This document shows positions 33,880 through 43,867 of a stretch of DNA of 64,000 bases, piece by piece. The stretch covers positions 1 through 64,000 of the forward strand of contig NZ_AQUR01000107.1 in assembly GCF_000372525.1 (NCBI RefSeq), given 5' to 3'. The translations under genes and the position numbers were made by a program. Source of the DNA: Cupriavidus neocaledonicus (GTDB lineage Bacteria; Pseudomonadota; Gammaproteobacteria; Burkholderiales; Burkholderiaceae). Numbering within the stretch: position 1 is the first letter of the stretch; each line of letters begins with the position of its first letter. The notes beneath the pieces are model-generated. The model ran no database searches and was not told the origin of the DNA. It was given only the letters and a program-made list of their open reading frames with translations.

Positions 33880-34985
33880 TGCGTCCAGATACGGCCGACT
33901 TCCGCAAACTGTTCCTCAGTGGCGTCGCCATGCTGGACGTGCGCGCGCCGCTGGAGTTCGCGCGCGGGGCCTTTCCCGGCGCGGTCAACCTGCCGCTGAT
34001 GGACGATGCCGAGCGCCACGAGGTCGGCCTGTGCTATGCGCAGAAAGGCCAGCAGGCGGCGATCGAACTCGGCCACCAGCTCGTGTCCGGCCAGCGCAAG
34101 GCGGCGCGCATCGCCGCCTGGGCAGAGTTTGCGCGCGCGCATCCGGACGGCTATCTGTATTGCTTCCGCGGCGGCTTGCGATCGCAGCTGGTGCAGCAGT
34201 GGCTGCGCGACGCGGGCGTCGACTATCCGCGCGTGACCGGCGGCTACAAGGCGATGCGCGGCTTCCTGATCGAAACCATCGACACCGCGGCGACTACGCA
34301 GCCGTGGTTCGTGGTTGGCGGGCTGACCGGCAGCGGCAAGACCGACGTGCTGGCCGACGTCCCCGCTTCGATCGACCTTGAAGGCCACGCGCGCCACCGC
34401 GGCTCCGCCTTTGGCCGCCGCGCGCTGCCGCAGCCGCCGCAGATCGACTTCGAAAACGCCCTCGCCATCGACGTGCTGCGTCATCTCGACGCCGGCTGGC
34501 GCGCGCTGGTGGTGGAAGACGAAGGCCGCTTCATCGGCAGCCGCGACGTGCCGCAGGTGCTGTCGCAGCGCATGCAGGCCAGTCCGCTGGTATGGCTGGA
34601 AGCGCCGTTCGACGCCCGCGTCGAACGCGTGCTGCGCGACTACGTGCAGGGACTGGCGGCGGAATTCATCGACACGAAGGGCAGCGCGGAAGGCTTCGAC
34701 GCCTACGCCACCCGACTGCGCGAAGCCATGGCCGCGATCGCGCCGCGGCTTGGCGGCGCCCGCTACGGCAAGCTGTCGGCGCTGCTGGACCAGGCGCTCG
34801 CGCGCCAGGCCGAGTGCGGCGAGGTAGCGCTGCACCGCGGCTGGATCGAAGTGCTGCTGCGCGACTACTACGACCCCATGTATGACTTCCAGCGCGGCCA
34901 GCGCGAGGCGCGCATCGTCTTCCGCGGCGACCGCGATGCCGTGACGGACTGGCTGCTGGCGCACACCGCGCGCCAAGGGGAATAG
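33879..34985 (+). CDS. mnmH: tRNA 2-selenouridine synthase
   Basis: MnmH (SelU, YbbB) replaces sulfur by selenium in 5-methylaminomethyl-2-thiouridine at the tRNA wobble position, by way of a geranylated intermediate. The 368-residue product has an N-terminal rhodanese domain with catalytic Cys95 (GYLYCFRGGLRSQLVQQWL) and a C-terminal P-loop domain (VVGGLTGSGKTDVL). Length and order of domains match the E. coli enzyme. The ATG is embedded in the selD stop (TGATG). Its 3' end is seven bases from the convergent T6SS immunity gene, which marks the edge of the island. Confidence 0.95.
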   Translation: MRPDTADFRKLFLSGVAMLDVRAPLEFARGAFPGAVNLPLMDDAERHEVGLCYAQKGQQAAIELGHQLVSGQRKAARIAAWAEFARAHPDGYLYCFRGGLRSQLVQQWLRDAGVDYPRVTGGYKAMRGFLIETIDTAATTQPWFVVGGLTGSGKTDVLADVPASIDLEGHARHRGSAFGRRALPQPPQIDFENALAIDVLRHLDAGWRALVVEDEGRFIGSRDVPQVLSQRMQASPLVWLEAPFDARVERVLRDYVQGLAAEFIDTKGSAEGFDAYATRLREAMAAIAPRLGGARYGKLSALLDQALARQAECGEVALHRGWIEVLLRDYYDPMYDFQRGQREARIVFRGDRDAVTDWLLAHTARQGE

Positions 34986-34992
34986 GGCGGCG

Positions 34993-36009
34993 CTAGACTG
35001 CGCCCGGACGCAGCCGGATGGAGTCGATGATGGCATCCCATAGCTGCAGCGCCTCATCATCGGACTGGAAAGCCGGCTGATACGGTGTCTGCGGACTGTC
35101 CACCGGCTGCTCGAGCACGTTCAGGACAGCCGACACGTTTTGCTCGGACAAGGACTTGTTTTTTCCCTGGGATTCCCAGGCGAATACATAAACACGCTGG
35201 CCATTGCCCGTCGCGGCGGTTGCGTACTCTTCCGCGGGAATCGCACCGACATTGCGTTCGCGCTTGCGCAATACCTTCAGGCCGGCGAGAGGACCGAATA
35301 CTGCCTTGGTCAGGAAGTTGTCAACGCGTTCGAGCAGACGGTCTTCCTCGGCGCCGGTGCTGGCGTCAAAGCTGATGAAGGCGTTGGGATGCTGGGGCAG
35401 CGTGATGCCCATCTGCACGCTCTCCGAACGGTAGTCGTTGCCGGCGATAAAGCCTTGGTCGATGCAGAAGCCGGGGCCGGTGGGGATTTCGTCGTCGGCG
35501 CGGGAGCGGATGTTGGCGGCTAATGTCTTGGAGTGTCGAAGGGCTATCGGCTCTCTACCAGGGGAGACACCTCCTCCATATTTAAATGCGCGCCACGGAT
35601 CCGTTGAAACAAGGTACGTATTGCCGCTCAGCATGGCCTTGCTGTATGGCAATGACCAAGACAATAGGACTTCCGAGCCGTCGCCAACCATCGTCCTACT
35701 GACAAACATTGAGCCTTGCGTCTCGTGATGTGCTGCCCTCAGTTCCTGCTCTCGCTGGTTAATCATTGAGCGAAGCGTGCCGGGAGTCAGTCCTGGTATC
35801 GGCGAGACTTCGTTGCCCCAGACTTTGTAGGTTGCGCTGACTTTCGCTTGTGGGGGGAGCTCAACGAGGTAGCGCCCAAAGCAGTATGTCTTCCAGCCAG
35901 ATTTATCCATCGAAGGGCTCCGTGTCATCGATTGCCCGTAGCTAATGCTGGCAAGTGCCAACGTTAGGCAAGCAGCAATTACCGTAGCGAACGAACGTGA
36001 TGTCTTCAT
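34993..36009 (-). CDS. T6SS immunity protein, Tli4 family
   Basis: The 338-residue protein has a signal peptide (MKTSRSFATVIAACLTLALA, then ISYGQ) and resembles Tli4, the periplasmic immunity protein of T6SS lipase effectors. Family landmarks are WKTYCFGRYLVELPPQAKV just after the signal and the C-terminal half with RVYVFAWESQGKNKSLSEQN. Its ATG overlaps the stop of the lipase gene (ATGA), the usual layout of an effector-immunity pair. Export fits a partner that attacks phospholipid from the periplasm. The family name is from memory of typical members; binding to the neighbour is inferred from the overlap. Confidence 0.8.
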   Translation of the reverse strand: MKTSRSFATVIAACLTLALASISYGQSMTRSPSMDKSGWKTYCFGRYLVELPPQAKVSATYKVWGNEVSPIPGLTPGTLRSMINQREQELRAAHHETQGSMFVSRTMVGDGSEVLLSWSLPYSKAMLSGNTYLVSTDPWRAFKYGGGVSPGREPIALRHSKTLAANIRSRADDEIPTGPGFCIDQGFIAGNDYRSESVQMGITLPQHPNAFISFDASTGAEEDRLLERVDNFLTKAVFGPLAGLKVLRKRERNVGAIPAEEYATAATGNGQRVYVFAWESQGKNKSLSEQNVSAVLNVLEQPVDSPQTPYQPAFQSDDEALQLWDAIIDSIRLRPGAV

Positions 36010-37673
36010 TTGTCACTCGAGTGCCAGTCGGCCAGTTGGGCAATCTTGGCAATGCCGTATAGCGTCGCCCATCGCGCCCTGGGATCGTTGTAGCTACCTT
36101 GGTGATCGTAGCCTTTGCGACCAGCGTTCTCGGGACCCGTGCCATTCGATCCGTGCCGGAAACTTGCCTCGACTCCAGCATCACGTGGTGCCTGGCCGGA
36201 AAAGGCGGGTACTGTCCCATCACCGTGGCCGCGTGTCGCAGTTAGCGCGGGGGCGTCCGTCAACGCTCTATGCCGAAAGCGGCCATTGCCATCGTCATCC
36301 GCCGGAAAGGCCGATGTTGGGAAGGCGTGTGGATTGCCACGCCAGACAATATCTTGCCAGCTATGCATTGGCCTGGAATCATCTGCACCATAGTGTACGT
36401 AAGTTACAGGATGATATTGCCCAGCGAGATCACGATGAAAGCTAGCGACTTGGTCTATTAGCTTTCCGAAGTTGCCGCGCGGGTCTACTTCTGAATCTTC
36501 GTGGTCAGACAGGTCTTCCCTCAAATTGAGGAACTTTGTGTTCGCCTCTGGCACAAGACCGTACCAGGCTGGATTCTTGTAGATTTCATCATAAGGGTCT
36601 TCAGCGCGCGGGAAGGCACAAGGTAAGCCCGCTGTATCCGTGACCACCTCGCCATGATTGCTCTGCAAAAACAACCAAGCTTGGCCGTCGCGATGATCGA
36701 ACGTTGGGCATAGCTCCAAGGCGCCAGCTGAATTTGCCACGACAGCGGTAACCTCCCCAGCATTGGAGCCCAAAATCAACTGTTCAGGCCCCTCGTAGCC
36801 CGCACGCATGTGATGGTAAATCGCCGGCGCCCCTGTCGCCGGCAGCACGCCATGGACCACACCTAGCACCTTCTCATAGCCGACAAGATTCGTAAGCGCG
36901 CGCGCCACGAGCCCGCCCATGGAATGCGTAACCAGGATAACCTTGTCGGCTGGTACTGGCGGCTTCTGTTCCCGGTAATGCCTCAGCACCGTGTTTTCGA
37001 TGTATTGCCTGACGTCTTCGGCGGACTTTCGGTTGGATTGAAGCCAGTTGTAGCCGGCGCACCAGACATCGAAGTCATAGCGTGCTGCTTTCATGAGTTC
37101 TGGTTCCGTCAAAGGCGGCTGTCCGGTTTCCTCACCATAGTCACCGGGCGGACGCAGGCCTTCAGTCGACCACCATCCTTGCAGCGTGCGGTTCGCAACG
37201 ATGCGGCTGGTGCGCGCCTCCAGTAACCCCATGACCGGGTTATAGGAGGTGCGCAGCACGCTGCCCCAGCCACGCTTGTGCGCGGTTTCTTTTGCTAGTC
37301 CCGATTCCCCGACGTCAATAGAGCCTCCGTCGTCTACAGTCAAATCTTCCGCTTTCAGGATTTGCTGCCGTTGCTTTGGTCCTCGTATGCCCCATGTCGC
37401 CAAGGCGGCGACGACGCCGAGAATGTCGGCCAGGTTCAGGCTCATATTCGGTGGCCGCCAGGCAGCATTGCCTGTCTTTTTGTTCTTCAGGTTGGTTCCC
37501 ATGATGCCTGGCAGGAACACGATCGGAATCACTGCAGGCAGCTTGGTCTCGATAACCTTGGTGCGTGTGTCCTCGGTGGGTGTCAGGTGCGTGTCAAAGA
37601 CCGGTCGCCCGTCGATATCGCGCGTGCGCGATATCACGACTTCCGGATCGGACGGATTGCGCTCGTTTTGCAT
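36006..37673 (-). CDS. Candidate T6SS phospholipase effector (PGAP1/LCAT-like lipase)
   Basis: The 555-residue protein is an alpha/beta-hydrolase lipase. The oxyanion region is IPIVFLPGIMGTNLKNK (about residues 49-65), the nucleophile is Ser251 in VILVTHSMGGLVARAL (Thr replaces the first Gly of GxSxG), the acid is probably the Asp of GHGDGTVPAFS, and the His lies in GYDHQGSYNDPRARW near the C-terminus. There is no signal peptide, as expected for cargo carried on VgrG. vgrG ends seven bases upstream and a Tli4-like gene overlaps its stop, so a Tle (probably Tle4-like) effector is the best reading. Its coding sequence is visibly less GC-rich than the neighbours, which suggests transfer. Confidence 0.8.
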   Translation of the reverse strand: MQNERNPSDPEVVISRTRDIDGRPVFDTHLTPTEDTRTKVIETKLPAVIPIVFLPGIMGTNLKNKKTGNAAWRPPNMSLNLADILGVVAALATWGIRGPKQRQQILKAEDLTVDDGGSIDVGESGLAKETAHKRGWGSVLRTSYNPVMGLLEARTSRIVANRTLQGWWSTEGLRPPGDYGEETGQPPLTEPELMKAARYDFDVWCAGYNWLQSNRKSAEDVRQYIENTVLRHYREQKPPVPADKVILVTHSMGGLVARALTNLVGYEKVLGVVHGVLPATGAPAIYHHMRAGYEGPEQLILGSNAGEVTAVVANSAGALELCPTFDHRDGQAWLFLQSNHGEVVTDTAGLPCAFPRAEDPYDEIYKNPAWYGLVPEANTKFLNLREDLSDHEDSEVDPRGNFGKLIDQVASFHRDLAGQYHPVTYVHYGADDSRPMHSWQDIVWRGNPHAFPTSAFPADDDGNGRFRHRALTDAPALTATRGHGDGTVPAFSGQAPRDAGVEASFRHGSNGTGPENAGRKGYDHQGSYNDPRARWATLYGIAKIAQLADWHSSDK

Positions 37674-37680
37674 TGCCTCC

Positions 37681-40600
37681 TCAGCCCTTTTGGTCACGTG
37701 TGTGCTTTCCAAGTACGCGCAGCTGAACATGCTCCATCGAAATGCCTCGCTGCTTCGGCAAGCGCCCCTCGCTGTCTGTCACAAGTTTGATTCGTGCGCC
37801 ATCGTTCCGGCGCAGTTCAACTTGCACGTTTCGCAGCGGCTCTCCGGTGATTTCGTCTCTCAACAGGTAGGCGTCATCGAACGGCGTTTGGGGCCACGTA
37901 TTCATCTCGCGCGAAGCATGTGTCGGCCCCTCGAACTTTCTCTGCGCCGCCTTGTAGGTAATCGGCCCCGGACATTCGAAGGTGATATTGCCGCCCTCAA
38001 TCGTGATGGCAGCCCCACCAGCCGTCGCAATGCGAATCCGCTTGGCCGCGGCAAAGTCCACATTCATGTTGGCCGAGACAATGGTCAGGTCCTCCCGCGC
38101 CGCCAGCTTCAGCAAATCATGCTGCGCCTGGAGATCGATATCGCCCTGACCTGCCGTCAGTTGCAGGCCGACGTTGCCTTCACCGGCCGAAGACAGTCCT
38201 GCGGCCACGCCAATCGCCTTTCCCGAATGGATGCGCACCTGTCCCGCGACGGCGACATTGTTGTCCTGGCCGCTGGCGAGCACGACGCTTTCCCCACTGG
38301 CGATTTGCAGGTCTTGCCCCGCCACCATAGCCACGCCAGCCCGGCCGTTGAGGTGGACCATCGGCTCGCTTTGGTGCGGCACCTTGCCCGGCGTGCTGGT
38401 ATTGCCGCCAGCCGCATCGCCTGTGGCGGCATCAAGATTCTGACCATCGACCATGCCGGCCGCGGCCCTGGCTTGCCGCGCCAGCGGCGACTCGTCATCC
38501 TTTCCGGTCGACAGGGCTTGGGTCTGGTGCGTGGTGGCGCCATCGCCCAACGTCCTGACCAGATCGCCCGCCTGCCGCAGCAGTGCGATACCGGCAGCGT
38601 TGTCGCCTGTCGGCAGTACGTGGCCGGTGACGGCATCGCGATAGGTCGTCAGCAGCAGCCCGGCCCGACCGCGCACCGCGGCATAGCCATCGGTACGCAG
38701 TTCGAACCCCTGCCCTCGGAAGCTGCCACGACGGTTGTCCTGCTGGTGAATCACATGGCCGAGATTGAGCTGGGTCGCCTGTTCCGTCGTAGCGAGTTGT
38801 GTCCGCAGCTGCTCATCCGTGTCATCGAACACCAGTTGGTTGTAGCCCTTGCCGCCGTGCTCCCGGCCCTTGAAGCCGCTCAGCGCAGCGGCGTTGCGAT
38901 GGCCGCCCGGGTCGGCGCCCATGCCGTGCCACGCCGGGCTGTTGCCGCCGGCCAGGTTGCCCTGTGCGCTGGGCTGACTGTCGGAGCCCATCGCATAGAT
39001 GCCGCTGGCGTCATAGGGCTGGGAGAAGGTGGCGGCAGCCATCGACTTGCCGCCCGGCGTTGGGGCGATGCCGGCTTCGCCCTGGCCGTTGTACAGCGCG
39101 CCGATCACGAACGGCTGGTCGATGTCGTTGTCCGTGAACTTGACCAGCACCTCCTGGCCGATGCGCGGCAGCCATTGCCAGCCCATGCCGGCCCCGGCCT
39201 GGCGCTGCGCGACGCGGATCCAGCGGCTGCTGCGGTCGTCGGGCCGCTCGCCGCGCTGCCAGAGGAAGCGCACGCGGATTTGCCCGCGGGGGCTGGCGTG
39301 GTGTTCGGCATGGCCGTCCGGCTGCGTCTGCCCCTCGGGGCCGACCACGATCGCGGTATGGACGCCAAGCGGGGTAGATTGGCTATAGAGGCGTGGACAA
39401 TCGCCCTCCAGCACGGCGGCGCGCCATGGGCGGCGCGCATCGAAGGCACGAAAGAGCGCCGCATAGCCATGTTCCCGCGCGGCCGCCCGCAGGGATTCGG
39501 TCGGTACCACCCGCTCGACGGCGTCGTCGAAAAAGCTGTTCATCAGGCCGGCGGTAGTCGCCACGGCATCTGGAGCCGCCGGCGGCGTGTCGAAGCACAA
39601 TGCCGCTTCCAGCGGTCCCATCCGGTCGGCGAGCGCGGCACGCGTTTCCACCGCGAGGTTGTTGATGCCGCAGTGCTCCACCGCATCGAGCAACAGCGGA
39701 TACCCCGCGGTATCGTCCGGTTGTGGCGGTAGGTGCGGGCAATCCGTGACGGTCAGGCGGTTGCCACTACGCAGTGAGCGCACCGAGGCGCTGCCGGTCA
39801 ACACCAGCGCGCGGACTTCGATCGCTTCCATCACCTGTTCGGCGACGCGCTGCGCGCTGGCCGTGTCCGGCGCCAGCGACAGGCTGACCGACAAGTAGGG
39901 GTCGGGACTGACAGCACGGCCTGCAAATACGCCGAAGCGCGCCGGCGCGTGACCACGGATCGCGCGCTTGGCTTCGGTGTCCCAGGCGCTCACTGCCACG
40001 CCGCCGACCGCGGCACGCGTCTCACAGATCAACTGCTGGATGGCATCGGCCGATTCCTGGCTATGCGCGCGGTGGTAGCGGATACCGCCGCCGGCCGCAG
40101 ATTCGGGATCTGCCGGCAATTGCGCGCTGTCGGCAAAGATCACCACGGCATGGCCGACGGGCGCTTCGTCGTCTTCCACCACGGTATATCCGAGACCGGC
40201 TTCGGCCAGCAGGCGCGACAGAAATTGGTAGTCGGTCTCGCGGAATTGCGCGATATGGTCGCGTTCGCCGAACGCGGCGATGCGGGCTTCGGCTCCAGCC
40301 GCATAACGCCAGTGCGCATACGGCGCAAGTCCTGCAGAACGGGTTCGATGATGCTGTCGAGTGTGCGGTTCTGGAACACCTGGCTGTGACGCTGCTGCGT
40401 GGTCAGCCACAGCCACGGCACCACGGTCAGGCGATAGCGCGCCAGGCTGCCGTCGGCGCCGAGCTTCTCGGCCTGCCGGATCAGGCCGGTGCGGCGCGAC
40501 TGGCCACCGCCGGCGAGCGTGGTCAGCAGCGTGATGCGCTGGCCCATCAAACTGTCCAGTGCGATATCGGCATTGGCGCTGACCGCCACGATGCGCCATT

Positions 40601-40733
40601 CGAACGGCGCCGAGATGGTTTCGCGGCCGATCCAGGCTTCGACCGCCAGTTCGCGGATCGCACCGTTGCCTTTGAGTGCAAACAAGCGATGAGCCGCGCT
40701 GAAGATGTGCTGATAAAGGGTGGCTGCATCCAT
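37681..40733 (-). pseudogene. vgrG: T6SS spike protein VgrG with C-terminal TTR-like domain, frameshifted
   Basis: Two overlapping minus-strand frames together make one VgrG of about 1017 residues. The first (40733 to about 40330) starts MDAATLYQHIFSAAHRLFAL, the gp27-like base. The second continues with YAHWRYAAGAEARIAAFGE and the spike: a gp5 OB fold (GQIRVRFLW, QWLPRIGQEVLVKF, DQPFVIGALYNG), DUF2345, then a transthyretin-like adaptor (LLRDEITGEPLRNVQVELRR). The frames join if one base is restored near 40324-40330 (GGACTTGCGCCG); the total, 3053 bases, is one short of a multiple of three. TTR tails carry Tle lipases in other VgrGs, and a lipase gene follows. The gene is broken unless this is a sequencing error. 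Confidence 0.85.
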
Positions 40734-41027
40734 TCGCTTTCCGAACTCCCTGCGTCCATCGCTGTGGGCCGAGTCCCATCGGGACGCGCATCACGTCAAC
40801 ACATCGTGCCAGCAGAATAAGTGGCAAATATGTCAAAAATAATCCGACGTATTCTAGAGTCGCGCGTTAATGCCGGGCAGCGGAAAATTCTGCGTATGCA
40901 GCAGCCGCGCCTGCCGTAGTCATGTTGGACCATGCCGGCAGGGGGATAGGGAGAAGCGGGAGCTTGGTCGCGGCCATGCGGGCGCCTGCCGGCGCCGGCC
41001 GCATCGTTCAGTGGTGGATTGTCGGGC

Positions 41028-41792
41028 TCAGTGCCCGCCGCACACCGGGCAATCCGGCGTGCGCGCCAGCCGCATGGTGGTCCATTCCATCGACAGAGCA
41101 TTGACCATCAGCAGCCGGCCGGCGAGGCTGTCGCCGACGTCGGCAAGCAGCTTGAGGGCCTCGGCTGCCTGCACGGTGCCGACCATTCCGACCAGTGGCG
41201 CGAACACGCCCATGGTGGCGCAGGCGACTTCCGGCGCGGGTTCGGCCGGCGGGAACAGGCAGGCGTAGCAGGGCGCGTCGGGCTGGCGGCGGTCGAATAC
41301 GCTGATCTGGCCGTCGAAGCGCAGCGCGGCGCCGGATACCAGGGGCACCTTGTGGCGCACGCAGGCGCGGTTGACGGCCTGACGCGTGGCGAAGTTGTCG
41401 CAGCAGTCGAGCACCACGCTGGCCGACGCCACCAGCTGGTCCAGTTCGGCATCGCCCACGCGCGCCGGCACCGTGACGATGTCCAGGCCGGGGTTGATGC
41501 GCAGCATGCCTTCGCGGGCGGAGTCGACCTTGGGCCGGCCCACGTTGGCGGTGGTGTGGATGATCTGGCGCTGCAGGTTGGTCAGGTCGACCTCGTCGTT
41601 GTCGACCACGGTGATGCGGCCGACGCCGGCCGAGGCCAGGAAGGGCAGGGCGGCGGCGCCGAGCCCGCCGGCGCCGATCACTACGGCGTGGCCGGCCAGC
41701 AGGCGCCGCTGGCCCTCGATGCCCAGCTCGTCGAGCAGGATGTGGCGCGAATAGCGCAGCAGTTGTTCGTCGTTGAGGCCGTCGTCACTCAT
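41028..41792 (-). CDS. moeB: ThiF/MoeB-family adenylyltransferase
   Basis: The 254-residue protein adenylates the C-terminal Gly of a ubiquitin-like sulfur carrier (MoaD or ThiS) for molybdopterin or thiazole synthesis. Features are the N-terminus LNDEQLLRYSRHILLDELGI, the nucleotide loop AVVIGAGGLGAAALPFLASA, DNDEVDLTNLQRQIIHT, the Cys region DAPCYACLFP, and the terminal CPVCGG, which with CxxC upstream forms the zinc site. The call MoeB against ThiF rests on the MoeB-like length and zinc sites. The start at 41792 follows AAGGATCCC. The 40734-41027 gap before it holds no gene; it contains an AT-rich patch that may include the vgrG promoter. Confidence 0.88.
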   Translation of the reverse strand: MSDDGLNDEQLLRYSRHILLDELGIEGQRRLLAGHAVVIGAGGLGAAALPFLASAGVGRITVVDNDEVDLTNLQRQIIHTTANVGRPKVDSAREGMLRINPGLDIVTVPARVGDAELDQLVASASVVLDCCDNFATRQAVNRACVRHKVPLVSGAALRFDGQISVFDRRQPDAPCYACLFPPAEPAPEVACATMGVFAPLVGMVGTVQAAEALKLLADVGDSLAGRLLMVNALSMEWTTMRLARTPDCPVCGGH

Positions 41793-41875
41793 GATGGGAT
41801 CCTTCCGCGAGTGCGAAGAGGAGGGCGGTGTTGGGTGCGCCCAAGCCGCCCGAGCTAGCCTAAGCAAGGTGTTCT

Positions 41876-42022
41876 CCCTCTCCCCTCATGGGAGAGGGTC
41901 GGGGTGAGGGGTGGTCTAGCTAGGTACCACATTAAGCAAGGCCTGTGGTTTTCACCCACCGGCCTCAGCCTTTGATCCTCCTGCCCTCACCCCCTGCCCC
42001 TCTCCCGCAAGCGGGAGAGGAG
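41876..42022. repeat. Inverted pair of the dispersed palindromic repeat
   Basis: A degenerate copy (41876-41912, arms CCCTCTCCCCTCATGGGAGA) and a full copy in opposite orientation (41984-42022) face each other with their GGGTGAGGG tails inward, 71 bases apart. They occupy most of the gap between moeB and ctpA; nothing else is recognisable there. Confidence 0.8.
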
Positions 42023-42080
42023 AGCAAACCGGCAGCGCGCGAGTCTTGTCAGCACGTGCAGGTCGCATCTGCTGTGGAAT

Positions 42081-43688
42081 TTACGGTGCCTTGCCGGTCG
42101 GCGTGCCCAGCGGCTCGCCGATCGGCGCGCTGGCCGGCGGCTGCTTGCCGGGGGCCGGTGCCGCCGGCTTGGCGGCCGGTGCGCTGGCGCCCTTGGCGCC
42201 GCTCTTGCCCGTGGGCTTGGCGGCCTTGCCGTTGTCGGCCGGCGGGTTGGTCTCGAGCTTCGACTTGGAGCGCTTGACCGGCTGGCCGTTGAGCTGGGCG
42301 ATGGCCTGCTGCAGCATGAAGTCGTCGGCCGAGCCGAATTCCACCGGCTTCTTGCGGCGTTCTTTTTCGCGCTCTTCCGGGGTTTTCTTGGCGTTCTCTT
42401 CTTCCAGGCGGCGCAGTTCCTCGACGCGGCGCTGCTCGCGCTCGGTCATCTCCGGCTCTTCCGATTCCTGCTTGTTGTGCAGGTGGCGCTCGGTGTCGAT
42501 CTCGCGCGTGATCAGCGCGTCGTCCGGGTCGCCTTCGGGGTTCTGGTCGACCGGGATGTCCGGGCGGATGCCCTTGGCCTGGATCGACTTGCCGCTCGGC
42601 GTGTAGTAGTACGCAATGGTGAGCTTGATGCCGGTGTCGTTGGTGAGCGGGCGCACGGTCTGCACCGAGCCCTTGCCAAAGGTGGTCTTGCCCATGATCT
42701 GGGCGCGGTGGTGGTCCTGCAGCGCGCCGGCCACGATCTCGGACGCCGAGGCCGAATAGGCGTTGGTCAGCACCACCATCGGGATCTTCTTGAAGACCGC
42801 GGGCAGGTCCTTGAGCGGATCGTCTTCCAGCGACGAGAGGCGGTAGTTGTTGTACGAAGCCTTGTACACGCGCTTGGCGTCGGGCACCTGGCCGTTGGTC
42901 GACACCACCGTGGCGTCTTCCGGCAGGAACGCCGCAGCCACGCCGACCGCGCCCTGCAGCACGCCGCCGCCGTTGTTGCGCAGGTCCAGCACCAGGCCCT
43001 TCATGTTGGGGTTTTTCTGCGCCAGCTCGGTCAGCTTGCGCGCCAGGTCTGAAATGGTGCGTTCCTGGAAGCTGGTCAGGCGGATCCAGCCGATATTGTT
43101 GTCCAGCATCTTGGCCTTGACCGACTGCACGCGGATTTCGGCGCGCGTGATCGAGACCGGGAAGGTGCGTTCCTCGCTCTTGCGGTAGATCGTCAGCGTG
43201 ACCTTGGTGCCGGGCTCGCCGCGCATGCGCTTGACTGCCTGCTCCAGCGGCAGGCCGCGCACGGGCTTGTCGTCGATACGGGTGATCAGGTCACCGGGCT
43301 GGATGCCGGCGCGGAAGGCGGGCGTGTCCTCGATCGGGTTGATCACCTTGACCAGGCCTTCTTCCTGCGAGATCTCGATGCCGAGCCCGGCAAAGCGGCC
43401 GCGCGTGCCTTCCTGCAGCTCCTTGAAATCCTTCTCGTCGAGGTAGGACGAATGCGGGTCGAGGCTGGCGACCATGCCCTTAATGGCTTCGGTCAGCAGC
43501 TTCTTGTCATCGACCGGCTCCACGTACTCGCGCTTGATCTGCCCGAAGATATCGGCCATCAGCCGCAACTGGTCCAGCGGCAGGGGCCCCGATGAATTCT
43601 GCGCGGTCGCCGAAATCTGCAGCGTGGCGAGCACGCCGGCGACGAGGCCGACAGAAACTAGGCTGATGTTCTTGAGCGTCTTGCGCAT
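42081..43688 (-). CDS. ctpA: S41-family C-terminal processing peptidase (tail-specific protease)
   Basis: This 535-residue exported serine protease trims C-termini of envelope proteins. Order of parts: signal sequence (residues 1-30, ISLVSVGLVAGVLATLQISA), PDZ domain (about 85-170; GIEISQEEGLVKVINPIED and PGDLITRIDDKPVRGL), and the S41 core with the catalytic Ser in NAYSASASEIVAGALQDH and Lys in GKTTFGKGSVQTV. The last 150 residues are charged and then Lys/Pro/Ala-rich, a low-complexity tail. Gene order moeB-ctpA-gpmA on this strand is typical of Burkholderiaceae. The start at 43688 gives the signal sequence directly. Confidence 0.93.
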   Translation of the reverse strand: MRKTLKNISLVSVGLVAGVLATLQISATAQNSSGPLPLDQLRLMADIFGQIKREYVEPVDDKKLLTEAIKGMVASLDPHSSYLDEKDFKELQEGTRGRFAGLGIEISQEEGLVKVINPIEDTPAFRAGIQPGDLITRIDDKPVRGLPLEQAVKRMRGEPGTKVTLTIYRKSEERTFPVSITRAEIRVQSVKAKMLDNNIGWIRLTSFQERTISDLARKLTELAQKNPNMKGLVLDLRNNGGGVLQGAVGVAAAFLPEDATVVSTNGQVPDAKRVYKASYNNYRLSSLEDDPLKDLPAVFKKIPMVVLTNAYSASASEIVAGALQDHHRAQIMGKTTFGKGSVQTVRPLTNDTGIKLTIAYYYTPSGKSIQAKGIRPDIPVDQNPEGDPDDALITREIDTERHLHNKQESEEPEMTEREQRRVEELRRLEEENAKKTPEEREKERRKKPVEFGSADDFMLQQAIAQLNGQPVKRSKSKLETNPPADNGKAAKPTGKSGAKGASAPAAKPAAPAPGKQPPASAPIGEPLGTPTGKAP

Positions 43689-43867
43689 GAGGGCTGCCTG
43701 AACTTGTACGCGAAGTACGGGTGTACGGTATGGGGATTATGCCGGCTGCGGCCGCCCGGCGCCGGGCGGTTTGTCCGACAGTATAAGTGCGAGTGGAGAA
43801 ATGGGCCTGTCCCGTCCCGGCTCAGGGTGGGCGGCCGCACATCTGCGCGTGGCCGCCCGGGCGGATC

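Noticed and set aside
40318..40345. Programmed ribosomal frameshift in vgrG
   Set aside because: There is no slippery run or Shine-Dalgarno-like stimulator at the junction GGACTTGCG; a mutation or sequencing error is simpler.
40795..40812. TGGCACGATGTGTTGA on the minus strand upstream of vgrG as a sigma-54 promoter
   Set aside because: The GG and GC elements are out of register by one base and the -12 GC is missing, so it does not meet the consensus.
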